DNA of 64,000 nucleotides from Rattus norvegicus (Eukaryota; Chordata; Mammalia; Rodentia; Muridae): the NCBI RefSeq assembly GCF_036323735.1, contig NC_086036.1:21421064-21485063 (forward strand), written 5' to 3'. Each line of letters starts with the position of its first letter. The first letter of the stretch is position 1. The position numbers and the translations under genes were made by a program. Under the pieces are notes generated by a model. That model was not told where the DNA came from and did no database searches. It worked only from the letters and a program-made list of their open reading frames with translations. Positions 33,078 to 45,134 of this stretch are shown here, one piece after another.

Positions 33078-35789
33078 GGTTCACTGTTCAAGCTCAGAAT
33101 TTAATTCCCTTCAGTTCCCATAGCTATCACCTCCACTGAGTTTCTGTGTGACCTGATGTTAGTCATCCTCACAGGTGTTAAGTCTGAAATCCCAAGAAAA
33201 ACTCACCCCACACCCAGCAACGGTGTCGCCATATTCAAAGGGTTTGAGATTTCCCTTTACCCTTGCTGTGATTCCCCACCTTAACAGAAAAGGCAAACCC
33301 GTGAAAGTTGAAATGTAGGGTCCAGGTAAGTTTGTGGTATTTGAAATACATAAACGAACAAATGCCCTCCAGGTCCTAGACCCCCAAACTCTCACGTACA
33401 ACATACCATGCCTTACACAAGCCATATCCAACTTCTAAAAAAATAATATTGCCACCAAGAAAGCTGTGAGAGCAGTGCACTTTGTCTGCCTAAAAGACTA
33501 CTTTTGATGAGGTAATGACTATTAATGAGAACATGGACGTTTGTGGCATCAAGCTTGAAGAGACACAGGTCATAAATCTCTTTCACCTTTTTGCTAAAGC
33601 TCGAATCAAGTAAAGAAGCAAGTTCATTCATTAAAAAAATGCTTTTGATTGAAATGATTTCATTTGGTAACAAGTAATCTATCATGATTTTTTCTTTTCC
33701 TTACCAGATTTAGTTTGTTTTCCCTTCTTCACGATCTGGGTTAAATCTTTCCTTGGACCCCATGGATGTTACTTTAGTTTTTCTTTTTTGAAGGGGGTCA
33801 GACCAAACTTCTAAGAGAAATGTAGATGTGGGGGAGAACAGTTTGGGGAAGAGAAAAACAACAATAAGAATTCATAAATTTTGAACAGAAAAAAATTTTT
33901 TTTCATCTCTGCCTGAATGCACCCTGCTCCTGCCTTATATGTACCAATACTGCCCTCTCTCGCTGATTCGCAGCTTCGGTTCAAACTTGGTTTCTGGTTA
34001 TAACCTTAAGAACAAGGCACCTCGCTGAATCTCACAAGGCTTCACCTAAGGCAGACAGCAGAATTCTTCTGTGGCTCCTTTCCAAGTCTGCTTTGCTTTT
34101 GAGACAATGTATTTCTTCGTGTTGTTTCTGTCCTCTTCCTCCTCCTCCTCCGAAGCTTTGTCTGCATTTGCTTCCGTAGGAAACAGCCTCTCAGGAGCAC
34201 GAAGGAGCAAAATTCACTCCCAGCAGCAGGACCTCTGGAACACACACCATTCTGACATGGGAATTGCTATCCCTTTCCTGAAAGCAGGACTAACTCCACA
34301 TTCAGCCCTCTGCTCATATGTGTTAACGCCTCCCTCCTGGCTACCTGCTGAACTTTGGAATCCTTTAACAATCAGACACTGAACGGAATGTCCTCGGTGT
34401 CTGAGTCCTCAGAGTCTCCCTGTTCAAAACAAACAGCAGCCTGAAGTTGGCCTAGGGAAGACCGAGAGGCTGTAGTGGCTTCAGTTATGCCTAGAAATCA
34501 AAACATTTCTACATACTCCGGCCTCTTTTTAGTTTGGAAAAGCAAAACTTGAAGTAAGAATTGTTTCATGTTCTCTGACGCTCCACGGGCAACGGTAGAT
34601 ACTTGAAGTGTAAGTCTCTGACTGACACAGCTCATTATTTCTCTTGCCACCCACATGATTGGCATTTTCATTAATATCAAAGGGGTAGGAGTCCGTGAAC
34701 AGAGAGAAGCATTAAAGAACAAAGGATAATTTGAGCATACACTGTTAGAGATTTCAGACTGGTCCCAGTGAGTCAGTCTTAAGCTGCACGCTACTGTTTA
34801 GGTACTGAAAAATGCACAGACCTAAGACAGACCATGAGAGTAAGACAAATCTGCAAAAGATACAACCTCCTGAGTGAAACATGACCTTCAGTTAGGATAG
34901 AAGGAAAAGCCAGTTTCCTGGTGGGGAGGGTGACTAGAGCTCATTTCTCTGGCCTCTTGGGCTTCATCCTTGCTAACTGTGGAACCTGAGTGATGCCAAG
35001 CTCTGGTGCCTTGACTGAGTTCTATGGCTGGAATGGGCTTCTTTGTTATATTGGTGGTAAATTCCATAAATAGGTTTGTATCCATAGTTGGTACATTGTA
35101 CCTCTTTCTTTGTTTGCAAGCCAAGATAGTCCTGGCCTTGAAAATTCTGTTTCTATGCCTCAAGTAGACCAGAGTTACTAAATTTTTCTGTACAGTACAA
35201 AATAAGAATCATGTGTGGAATGGAAGTTTGAGATATTCCAATTCATTTTTCCAAAGAGAGAGAAGCAGCTTTTTTTGCTCTTCAGCAGCTAAGAAATAGC
35301 AAGAGGTAGGGCAGCATCACTAAGAGACAGACAGATGGCTGTGGACCAGCCGTAGGAAGGTTCAATTAGATGTGATTAGGAAATAGCCTTGGGAAGGATG
35401 CTTCTGGTATACAAGGTAAGTCCAGGTTTCCCTTTTCTCTGCCTGTCTTTCACACATTTTAAGATAGCATATATCTTGCCCTGTCTCCTCATTTACTGAA
35501 GCTTTTGGAGAAGTCACTTTTATTGGTCACTGAACTGGGATGTTTTACTCTGTTATTTTTGACATAAAACTACACCACTCCTAGGATTTTGGAAAAGATA
35601 AGGAAAGGACAAAACAACTCTTTCAAATGCTACCCCATTGACTTTCCTCACTCTACAGTGCAGACTGTAGAGCTTAAAATGGCTGGCTTGGGGCTGAACA
35701 GACATCGCTGTCTTCTGTGCTCACTGCAAAGCATCAGTTTCTAAGCTTGAAGTCATCAGGTATTTATTCAAATCCTATGGTTGTGTTGT
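33078..35789. other. No gene seen; unique sequence
   Basis: Contains a T-rich stretch near 33890-33905 and a (TCC)n run at about 34135-34150. No recognised transposon. Confidence 0.45.
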
Positions 35790-35950
35790 AAGCCATCTGG
35801 GTGACCTTGGCTTAGTCACTTAACCTCTCTGACTCCAGTTTCCTGTGCTATAAAAATGGAGGCCACAATACCTGCCTTGCCCACTTCACCATGTGGCCAA
35901 AAAGATCAAGTGAAAGCCTGCGTGTGAAGGCTCTTTAACCACAAAGCTCT
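35790..35950 (+). mobile_element. MIR SINE (ancient mammalian)
   Basis: 'gtgaccttggcttagtcact', 'taacctctctgactccagtt' and 'tcctgtgctataaaaatgga' match the MIR core (gtgaccttgggcaagt...taacctctctgtgcctcagtttcct). Divergence fits a pre-eutherian insertion. Confidence 0.85.
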
Positions 35951-37856
35951 ACCCAGCAGCAAAATATGGTCATGATGCTTAATCCTGGTGGGCCTCTGTG
36001 GTTTGTGAACCATGTGTGCACATGCTGGGTCTGGTCTGTCATTACTTCTAAATGTGGCTGGTCTATTGGCTTCTGAAGTTTCCACATGAAATATCATCTG
36101 TATATTTGCTCAAAGCCTCTGCTCTATGTCCTCAAATAATCAGCCATTAAGTGCTACCCTTCGAACCAGTAGAATCAGCGCTCCTGACCTTGTCCCTGCG
36201 ACCTGCAAAAGTCCCATTGTATCCCAGAGATAAACGCACCAAACTGCGATGTGCTTAAAAGATATATTTAGTGCGCAGGTATTTCATTTGTCACCGAGCA
36301 ATTTTACAGTGTCTGATATAAGCTGGAGATTTTATGATCTATAATCAAAGGCTTCTGCAGGCACCTCTCCTTAATTTGGATCTGTGACAGTATTAAAAAA
36401 TGGGACTTTCATCTTCGGATCCATTTCGCTCAGTGGGATGAAAGCAATGTGGGCTTTTAAGTGCAAGTCACTTAAAATTTTTAGACTGTCCTTAGTAACA
36501 CAAGAACCCTTGACACAGACTTGTACTATTGACAAGGAAAATCTTACTGTTTTTCACCCCTTTTGATCACTTTGGGGTCTACTTTCAGGAGACTGTTGTT
36601 ACTCCTTAAATGCAATACCCTACGGGTCTCACAGGCAAGGGTTGAAAGGGTTTTTCGCTTGTAATTGTACAAGAGTCTCTGTCTTTGAAGTGGCCATAGC
36701 ATGATAGAGATCGACTCTCAGGATGTCAGAGCTGGTCAAGAACATTTGGAGGTATTTTCTTTCCAGTCTCATTTCACTTATACAAAAGCTGGGCCTCAAA
36801 TAAGTTGAGGGCTATATCAGAAGTCAGACTTACATGCTCAGCCAAATAGGTACTAACATGAATACCTGGTAAAAATATTTTTCCCAAATTCAAGAGAAAC
36901 ATCATCTATTCTGAATAATGTATTTGCCCCAACACATTTTCATGAATTCCTACAGGTAATTTGAGCCAAGCAATCTCACTATGTGGTATCCATTGCCCTT
37001 TCCGGACCTACTGGACACCCCATGAAAGAACAGAGCTCTTTTCTCAGAGATGTTTACAGAACGTAAATCTCACCTGGAATCCACAGCATACTACCTGTCT
37101 ACTGCATAAGTGCCTATCATGTATGAGGAACAAAGGAAAATCTACCAGTAATAGTTACAAACTCATCTGTCCTCCTCATATTCCCTTTGTCAATCTCAAA
37201 TCTAAAACTTAGTGCAGTGATTAATTCTACATTCATCTCCCCAGTTTCTGGGATACTGGTATTATGTTTTGAGTCTTGCAAAGGTTTAAAATGTCCCCCT
37301 TGCTTGGTATGGATAAATGCTCATCCTGCCCCTTAGGATTGGTCACACTTTGTAGACTCTAGTCTGTGTTCTCATGGCTTCCCACCTAGAGAAATCCAAG
37401 CGAAACACTCCAGGCACCTTCCATCTAACCTCCCACAACACAAACATATATTATGTAAGGGTATAGGAAATAACAGTCCGGGAGAGGAGGCTCCTTCTTA
37501 GCATCTGGATGCTACAATTCACAAAGTGTATTAGACACATAGGAGAGTAGATTAAGAAGGATGGCAGGAAGAAGAAAAGAAAAAATGGCAGGCATACTGT
37601 GTTTGTTCTACATCATGGAAAGCACCAAAGAGCATTCACTGATAAACTCTTTCCCACAGCACACGAACACCTCCAGGCCTTCATATTCTGTTTCCCCAGT
37701 TTGGTCACAAGCTGCAGTGTCTGTGTCATCAGTGTATATTTTGTGTAACCCTGCCCTGAGCATTGCCTGAGTCCCCCCCCCCCACTCCCATTTGACAATT
37801 GTTCTTTCTTTGTAGAAGTGTCTGCTTTATAGTATGAGTATGCATAGTCACTCTTT
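35951..37856. other. No gene seen; repeat-free, possible conserved noncoding sequence
   Basis: 36190-36420 has no repeat signature and looks like candidate regulatory sequence. No convincing exon. Confidence 0.35.
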
Positions 37857-37873
37857 TAATAATGCTGGGATGT

Positions 37874-37973
37874 GGGGTTGGGGACTTAGCTCAGTGGTAG
37901 AGTGCTTGCCTAGGAAGCACAAGGCCCTGGGTTCGGTCCCCAGCCCTGAAAAAAAGAACCAAAAAAAAAATAA
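37874..37973 (+). mobile_element. ID element (SINE) with 17-bp target-site duplication
   Basis: Consensus-like ID body with A box 'tagctcagtggtagagtg' and B box 'gggttcggtccccagc'. The typical rat ID tail 'aaaaaaagaaccaaaaa' follows. The perfect duplication 'taataatgctgggatgt' lies at 37857-37873 and 37974-37990. Recent insertion. Confidence 0.97.
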
Positions 37974-37990
37974 TAATAATGCTGGGATGT

Positions 37991-38935
37991 CCTATCAGGA
38001 GGACTTGTTGGTCTCATGAAACCTCAGAAGCCATTTTCAGGTCCAATTCTCCCAGTAAGGGTATCTGAGTCTTATGGGCACTGGGATGGTTTTCTGTTGG
38101 TTTTGGCTCAGATTTGGATAATGAACTAGACCATGAACACAGTGATAGCAGGCATACACCAACAGTGAGAGGGACTGCCTCTTCTCAAACAGGATTCAAG
38201 GGAAACCAAGTTAAGTTGGTATTTGGCATAAGTTCTGTCTTTCCTGGTCAACTAATAGGCAGTTTAATGAGAAACTGAATACAGTAGTGGACTGGCTATG
38301 TCCCACAGGGACAGTTTCTAGGTAACTAGGTTCCTGTAATGAAACAGTTGGCTTGGATATTTAGACATGTAAGAAAGTATTTATGCGTGAAGATAACATT
38401 TTCCTTCCTGAGGATTGTAAGGTGCAAGATACTTCAGGAAAATGTCAGCATAAAATAATGGACAGAACGTAGAGCTGCAATTCTGAAAGCAGGATTCAAC
38501 TGGTGGCTGTGTTTAGAAAGAAAAAGTCTTAGAGTGAATCAGTCTCCTGGCTAGACCAATTCAGACCTTTCTTGTTTTCAGGAGTGTTAGCAGCCATTTG
38601 GCTGGCTTCCACAGTGAGGATAAACATGTCCTTGGTCTCAGACTTTACATCTGCATAATAACCATCATCCTGAGGAGGATAAGAAAAACTTGCCCTTAGC
38701 ATCCTTAACAGGAGTTTTGAGCTTGATACTGAATAGATAACTTAAACTGGTGTTACTTGAATGGGAAAATAAGGAGAGTAGACATGAGGTCAGAGTCCTG
38801 CTTACTTATAGAAAGATACTGAATCTTTTGGTAGCAAAAGTAACCAAGGATGCATAATGCAAGACAAGGAAGCTTTAAGTCCCAAATCTGTGCCTCATCT
38901 AACTGTGTGTATCTCTCTAATCTCTTTTCTTTCTC
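37991..38935. other. No gene seen; unique sequence
   Basis: No repeat family or exon recognised. Confidence 0.45.
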
Positions 38936-39052
38936 TTGCCCCTCTCTCATGTCTCTCATGTCTCTGTCTCTCTGCCTCTCTCAGTGTCTCAGTGTCTCTG
39001 TGTCTCTGTCACTCTGTCTCTGTCTCTGTCTGTCTCTGTCTGTCTCTGTCTG

Positions 39053-39107
<55 letters not shown>

Positions 39108-39113
39108 GTGTGG
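38936..39113 (+). repeat. (TCTG)n / (TC)n pyrimidine-rich simple repeat
   Basis: About 170 bp of TCTG and TCTC units ending in TGTGTGGGGGGG. The Ser/Leu/Cys ORFs in all three frames are repeat artefacts. Confidence 0.97.
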
Positions 39114-39334
39114 GGGGGCTGTTTTGCTGTGAATTGAGCCAAAAAATTCAAGCATATTTTACCGTGATATTCACCTTACCTTTGAAATTCAATTACTTCT
39201 GAACTTGACTTTTTGGCTCTTTTGACTCTTTTCTTAATTTGTTAGAAAACATGGTAATATCGAGTATTCAATGAGGTCCTTCCCCCACCATGCTAACATT
39301 TTATCTTCCCTGTAGTGAAAGTATCAGACAAATA
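39114..39334. other. Spacer between simple repeats
   Basis: Nothing recognised. Confidence 0.4.
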
Positions 39335-39402
39335 GATGATAGATAGGTAAGTAGATAGATAGAGAGATAGAGAGATAGAGAGATAGATAGAGATAGATGA
39401 TA
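39335..39402 (+). repeat. (GATA)n / (GAGA)n simple repeat
   Basis: Mixed GATA and GAGA units, with degenerate GATA-rich sequence continuing to about 39470. Confidence 0.93.
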
Positions 39403-41227
39403 CATAAATAGGTGGTAGAAAGGAGATAATATATAAGATAGTTGATAGATGATGAGTAGATAATAGATACAGATTTCAAGTTGAGTACATGTTGGCAAGG
39501 TAGGGGCTAAAATACTAGATGGCCATGATGATTTAGGTTATAGACCGTGTCCAGAATAAAAGCTAGGTTGGAACAAAAGGCAGATTATTGAATAGAGGGG
39601 AACTTGGTTTCTTTTTGACTTTATTATGGTCAAAGAATGCTGGGCTAAGTGGAGGGTGTTGCTGAGTATTTAGCTCGGGTCACCAGAGTCAGCACAGTTC
39701 CCACTTCTAGGTGAGTGATTTTAATATCTCTGTATGCAAAGTTAATCAGAATACAAGATGGAGTGAACAGCTTCAAAATAATAACAAAACTAAAAACTGA
39801 TAGCATTGTTTTTGGTAAGATTATATTGAGAAGCAATGATTTGTAAATCCATAGGAGTATTATTACATTAGGATTACAGTAGGAGCTCATTGTCAACACT
39901 GTGTTATACTCCTTTGGAAAAAAAATTCGTTAACGTCCAACAATTCTTCATGTGTTCTACTTTTTCCTAATGCATTAGAGTATTACATTTTTGAAAAAAA
40001 AAACCACTTAAATATAAAGTGGTGGTAGGGCTTCCTTGGTGGTGATTACAGTAATTAAAATAATGTGAATGCCAAAATGTAGTGGGTAAAACCAGCAGAG
40101 CCATCAAAAGTGGAGGCTGTCACAGCATTCAGTGGCGGAGTCCACTATGTCTCATTTGACGACCAGTTTCTTTGCAGTCTCAAATGTGACAGGGACTGTG
40201 CACTCCCTGGCTCTTCCAAACTCGGCTTTGGATGGTTACATACTCTGGGATACAGCTGGTTAAATGAAATATTCATCTTATCTTTCAAAACACAGACTGT
40301 GAGTGTGCCCAATGCCCACTGGGAGGTATCAAAGAAGATAAATTATTGGGAAAAGCAGATCTTGCCTCCTTCTTCTCTCCAGTCTCTATGATTTCTGAAC
40401 CAAGCCCACGCCCACTCCCCCCACATTTCAGAGCATTTTAAGAAGATAAACACAGATTTATCATTTTATCCCAAATGAATGTTTTCAAAACAAGTTGCAT
40501 CACTGGCTTCTAGTCACCGGTACCCTGTGCTCCCTGGCAGCATCGTGCCAAACTCTCAGTCCTCTTGGGCACCTTGACATTCTAACTGCCAAAAGGGATG
40601 GGGTTGGGATTTCACATCAAGTTTGTGGAAACCAAAGGATCAACAAGCAATGAATATGTGGGTAAACAATAACATTTTTCAAAAGGAAACCTGATATTCT
40701 CACATAAGGATAGGTAAATGCATTTTACTTCGGATAATTCTTTCTTTCTATGTCAGCCATTAGAAAAATCAGAGCCTCGTTACAAAAATATATTTCTACA
40801 TGAGACCTCAAAATGGGCCTGGTGGTGGTGTCCGGATAGCCTTGAGCTAGACTCAGAGATTCAGAAGGAATGCCAGTCCTTCTTCCCTTGGGAAACCACT
40901 GGGTACCTTTCACAGGGTTGAGGATGGTGTTCACATCTCTAAAGCTATGTGTATATATGTGTGTGGGAGGTGCACATAGGCAACATTTTTGCATTTTTTT
41001 CTTTTTAGAATTTCACACATGAATGCTGTATCTACATTATTTTCCATAACATTTTCTCACCTTCCAACTCTCCAGGTGTTCCTTTCCTTTCCTTTGAAAT
41101 GTATATCTCATTTTCTTTAACTAATATTATTGGACACACATATAAATACAACTTGCTGAGTTCGTTTAGTGTGGCTTCTATGTCTTTTGGTTTTTACCTA
41201 ATGATTTGGGACTGGTGAATATATATG

Positions 41228-41230
<3 letters not shown>
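39403..41230. other. No gene seen; unique sequence
   Basis: The ORF at 40110-40391 (93 codons) is the longest here, but shows no domain or splice context. Confidence 0.45.
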
Positions 41231-41274
<44 letters not shown>

Positions 41275-41335
41275 ATGAACGTGTGTGTGTGGGTATGTGT
41301 GTGTGTTTGTGGGTGTGTGGGTGGTTATAGGGGTG
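41231..41335 (+). repeat. (GT)n microsatellite with interruptions
   Basis: About 20 perfect GT units, then interrupted GT-rich sequence. Degenerate TG/TA-rich DNA continues to about 41640. Confidence 0.97.
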
Positions 41336-41732
41336 TATGTACATATCTGTGCTGTGGTGCTGTGTATATGTATGTGATTGATGTGCATATACATCTTATA
41401 CATGCTTCTATGTGTCTGTGTGAGTATCTGCGCATGTGTAGAAATGCTGTCTCTATAACAATAGTGTGTTTATAATCGTTTAATGATGTGTATGTTATGC
41501 ATGTATTGCATCACTGTATGTGTGTATATTTGACAGTCCCAACTCTCTCTAACAATAATACTTTTATATGATATATATACATATGTGGTATGTGCATGTA
41601 TGTGTATCTATATTTACACATGCATGCATATGTTTAAATCCTGTCTTTCTAACAATGGTGCTTCTGTAATGATTTAATAATAGATACTGATGGTTTGGCA
41701 CCTGCAGCTTTCTCTCACTAGAGTGTATGCAT
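41336..41732. other. TG/TA-rich degenerate simple sequence
   Basis: Alternating purine-pyrimidine bias persists. No gene. Confidence 0.5.
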
Positions 41733-41789
41733 GTTGTTGTTGTGGTGGTGGTGGCAGTGGTGGTGGTGGTGGTGGTGGTGGGGTGTGTA

Positions 41790-41828
<39 letters not shown>
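41733..41828 (+). repeat. (TGG)n then (TG)n compound microsatellite
   Basis: A TTG/TGG run at 41733-41780, then about 17 GT units to 41827. Confidence 0.97.
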
Positions 41829-41829
<1 letters not shown>

Positions 41830-42661
41830 ATGTTGGTTAATGTATGTGCTAACTCTTTAACAGTGATTCTTCTGTAATGATTTAAAGACGTAAATGTGAA
41901 CATTTGTGTGCATGGGAGGAGTGTGTACACGCACATGTGTAAGCCCTGTCTTCATAACAATGGCCCTTCTGTAGGGATTTAATGATATACTGGTGGTCAG
42001 GCACCTGCCTCTCCCTCTTCAAGGTATGAATAAAGGAAGCTAGCATCTGTGATATTCAGACATATAAATCTCAATGCCAAGATGGGCATTTGGGATCCCA
42101 TTGCTCAGAAAGCACCATTTATACTCTCACATGTTTTATTTATCTGCCTGAGTGCTTCATTGCACTTTTCTTCTATTCCCTTTACTTTTGAGGGCACTGA
42201 CCCATCTCTTTCTTAAGAGCATAAAGAATGAGAATAGAGATTAAAAAATAATAATAACTCAACATTAGGTGCTTCACTTCCTCTCCATCTTCAGTGAAAA
42301 TTTAATGACATTTTTAAACCTGACTGGATCCCTTCTATCCGGAAAGGTGTTGGTAACTTACCCTTTTATTTCCCCATCCACTACAAATTCTTTTTTCTAA
42401 GAGAGGATTAGCTAAGTCTAGGGCAAAACCATTTTATTGTACTTCAAAACGGCACTTGGAGAGGGATATGGGAGAGCTGGCCTCCACTCTGCCTTTACAT
42501 AGCAGGCCTTAGCAGATCCATGCCAGATCCATGGGGCACTGTACCCTTCTCCATTCCTGAATCCCCAGGGTCTCACAACATTCTCCAAGCTTTAGGAGCC
42601 TTATTATGACTCAACATTCCTGCCTTCTATCTGATAGATGGAGATTTTAACTACTCAATCT
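41829..42661. other. No gene seen; unique sequence
   Basis: The phrase 'cttctgtaatgatttaa' and variants recur at about 41660, 41870 and 41970, hinting at an old local duplication. Confidence 0.4.
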
Positions 42662-42846
42662 TCAAGATACTTGAAAGGGCATAGCCGTGCAACTGTGCGT
42701 ACACACTGAGACCCCAAGCATCCTTATGCAACCTGCATTGCCCGCCCACCAGAGAGACCTGCAGTCTCCTGTTTGTACTTCTGGATCCCGAGTCCAGTGC
42801 TTTAACCATCTAAGCTTCACTTTCTTTATGTGTAAAATATTAAACA

Positions 42847-42889
<43 letters not shown>

Positions 42890-42891
42890 AG
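42662..42891. repeat. Unassigned repeat-like element with tRNA-like arm and (TAAA)n tail
   Basis: A (TAAA)n run at about 42847-42891 follows sequence that on the minus strand can form a 5-bp anticodon-type stem (ctgga/tccag, 42781-42797) with the 7-base loop CTCGGGA. The loop has T at position 33 and reads CGG in the anticodon position. A T-arm is not convincing. The tail is on the opposite strand to the tRNA-like part, so the origin is unclear. Confidence 0.35.
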
Positions 42892-44397
42892 GAACTGCCA
42901 TGTTCTATCTAGAAAGTATCAAGAAAACATGGCCATAGAGCTTAAGGACACATTAACAAAGATGCCCTCAGCAGACTCTCGTGGTGCTAATTCCTTCTCC
43001 TTCCCCAATCCTCCCCACATTCTCAGTATGACATGTGGATCCACTGGTGCAGAGCAATCCTTTGGAATCAATGGGAAAACATGGCGCTTTCTCACATGTG
43101 ACCAATGATGCCTTTTGAACCAGGTCTGCATCTCTACAACTCTTTTGTTACTCCTTCTCTACGTGGCCATTATGGCAGAAGCTGAGAGTGGATTTTTTGT
43201 CAGAGCGATCAGGGATTTTGCCTTCCCTCACTCATTAATACTACCCATTAAAGGGCAGCCAAAATCAAAGAAGCAACTCTGGGGTGAAGGTATTGGGAGC
43301 AGTCTAAAGAAAAAGTAGGCAAAAATCTTTCTTTTTTTGCTCAGTGTCTGTAAGATCTGACACCACACACTGAAGTATGGTCCTAACTTCTATTCTGCAG
43401 GCAGTTTTCTTTGCTATGTACCCCTCATTTTGTGAATTTACAACTGAAGTTACTGAAAGAGCACATAGAACCATGGGATTATCTGAGGCCAGGCTTCAAA
43501 GTGTATATCCCAAGGATGGTTTTGCACATATTAATGTGCAAATGCATTTGTCTGTCCATGGTGGATTATTGCCCGTCTTCACAGGAAGATGTTTTTCACA
43601 GGTCTACCATTTTATTGAGAAAGGGTTTCGCACAACATCTGTCCTCTGTTCATTAAAATAGCACGTGACTGGGTCCCTAATCCACAGAAGGGAGTAACAG
43701 GCAATGACCGAAGAAGTGATAATAGCTGTGGTGTCCGGTATGCTAAGACTGGAAAGAGGAAGAAGGTTTATTAGATTGTCTATATGGCAGTAGAGCACTA
43801 AAACAGGAGACGGTGTCTCAGCCTGACAACTGCAGTGCTTTTGAGATATCTGCACAACCTGTAGCCTACACCTCCCTTCCCAAGGAGGTTTCCCATGCGA
43901 TGCCTACCACTTCTTACTAGACCTCGTAGTAACAGATCTTCTTAGCACTAATGTGGAGGTAAAACTAGCAGCTTCTGTCCTGGATGATCAAAGAACGGAA
44001 GGAGGCACAGCGAATCTCTGCTAGAGGAACTAATGAATATGTTTGCAGATGACAGTACCAAAGAGCCCGGGCCCACACAGCAGTAATGAAGCCAGACAGC
44101 TTCAGATGGTGAGAGCTACAGAGGAAATGTCTGAATACCTGAAGCATCTGAAAGGGAAGAGCAGAATCCAGGGCCAGCGCTGGTCAGATGACAGGCCCCA
44201 GGGATGGACACTGACACTGAGACTAGGAAACGCTTCACTGAAAGGATAGAGACTTCTCTGGTTCAAGGGTCTGAATGAGAGGAAGAGTTTGCTTTATTTC
44301 TGCATCTGGTACTCGTTACTTGACAAGGTGTTTTATTTAACCTATATTGCCTTAATTCCTCCTTCTCAAAGCCTATCTCTTTAAGAAAATATTGATG
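42892..44397. other. No gene seen; unique sequence
   Basis: Several ORFs of 60-94 codons overlap in different frames and on both strands, without motif or splice context. Confidence 0.45.
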
Positions 44398-44602
44398 TTA
44401 AGTATGTGCATGTGGGGGTGGGTATGTATATGTGTGTGAACATGTGCTTTACATGTAGACATAGATGAGTGGGATCCCCTGAGTTGGAGTTACAGATGGT
44501 TGCAAACCACCTGATGTACATGCCTGGAACTGAACTCCAATCCTCTGAAAGAGCAATGTGTGTTCCTAAACAATGGGCCATCTCTTCAGTTTCCCTAGGC
44601 CC
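44398..44602 (-). mobile_element. B3-type SINE, diverged
   Basis: Antisense B3 pattern: a TG-rich 3' part at 44398-44450, 'gttacagatggttgc', 'catgcctggaactgaactcc', 'tcctctgaaagagcaatg', 'gggccatctcttcag'. Confidence 0.75.
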
Positions 44603-44829
44603 TATATCATACAGAACCAAACTTTACAAATAAAACCACTCTAATGACTCCAGCCTGTATCAGAAGTCTTGGTGACCTATGTGATAGGGAAGGGCATGAC
44701 TGGCCAGACTCAGTCTTCTATACATTTTTAACTACATTGGTATAAACCTATGTTTAAATGTCACCTGCAGCAAAGCCAAGAATAAACTCCTAACCCTGAG
44801 CACAAGCATCTTAGTTGACAAGAATCACG

Positions 44830-44830
<1 letters not shown>
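44603..44830. other. Spacer, no gene seen
   Basis: Unique sequence. Confidence 0.4.
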
Positions 44831-44866
<36 letters not shown>

Positions 44867-44957
44867 GAGAAAGAGAGAAAGAGAGACAGAGAGAGAGAGA
44901 GTAGCAGAAGCAGCATCAGCACACACACACAGAGAGAGAGAGTTGCAGAAGCAGCAC

Positions 44958-45009
<52 letters not shown>

Positions 45010-45096
45010 ATTACATGTTTATATACCAACACTAAGAACATATGCACACATACAGCACAGAGAACATACATACAAACACATACCAACCCTGAGCAT

Positions 45097-45131
<35 letters not shown>
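44831..45131 (+). repeat. Compound (AC)n / (GA)n microsatellite with a duplicated linker
   Basis: Three AC blocks (44832-44864, 44960-45004, 45100-45130) are interspersed with GA runs. The linker 'gcagaagcagca.cagcacac' occurs twice (near 44904 and 44946), so a block of about 40 bp was duplicated. Confidence 0.95.

Positions 45132-45134
<3 letters not shown>

Noticed and set aside
38850..39202. Ser/Leu/Cys-rich ORFs up to 95 codons
   Set aside because: Translation of a (TCTG)n/(TC)n tract in all frames.
39335..39470. GATA-rich run considered as a GATA-factor regulatory cluster
   Set aside because: It is a simple (GATA)n/(GAGA)n repeat; motif count alone says nothing about function.
40110..40391. 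93-codon plus-strand ORF
   Set aside because: Unremarkable composition, no domain, no start context or splice sites.
41229..41480. CRISPR- or telomere-like array
   Set aside because: It is an interrupted (GT)n microsatellite, with no spacer structure and no TTAGGG units.
42662..42901. Minus-strand ORF beginning with a FIYL repeat
   Set aside because: Also a (TAAA)n artefact; the downstream part has no known homology that I recognise.
43377..43661. Two overlapping plus-strand ORFs of 94 and 81 codons
   Set aside because: Different frames over the same DNA with no motif; likely chance.
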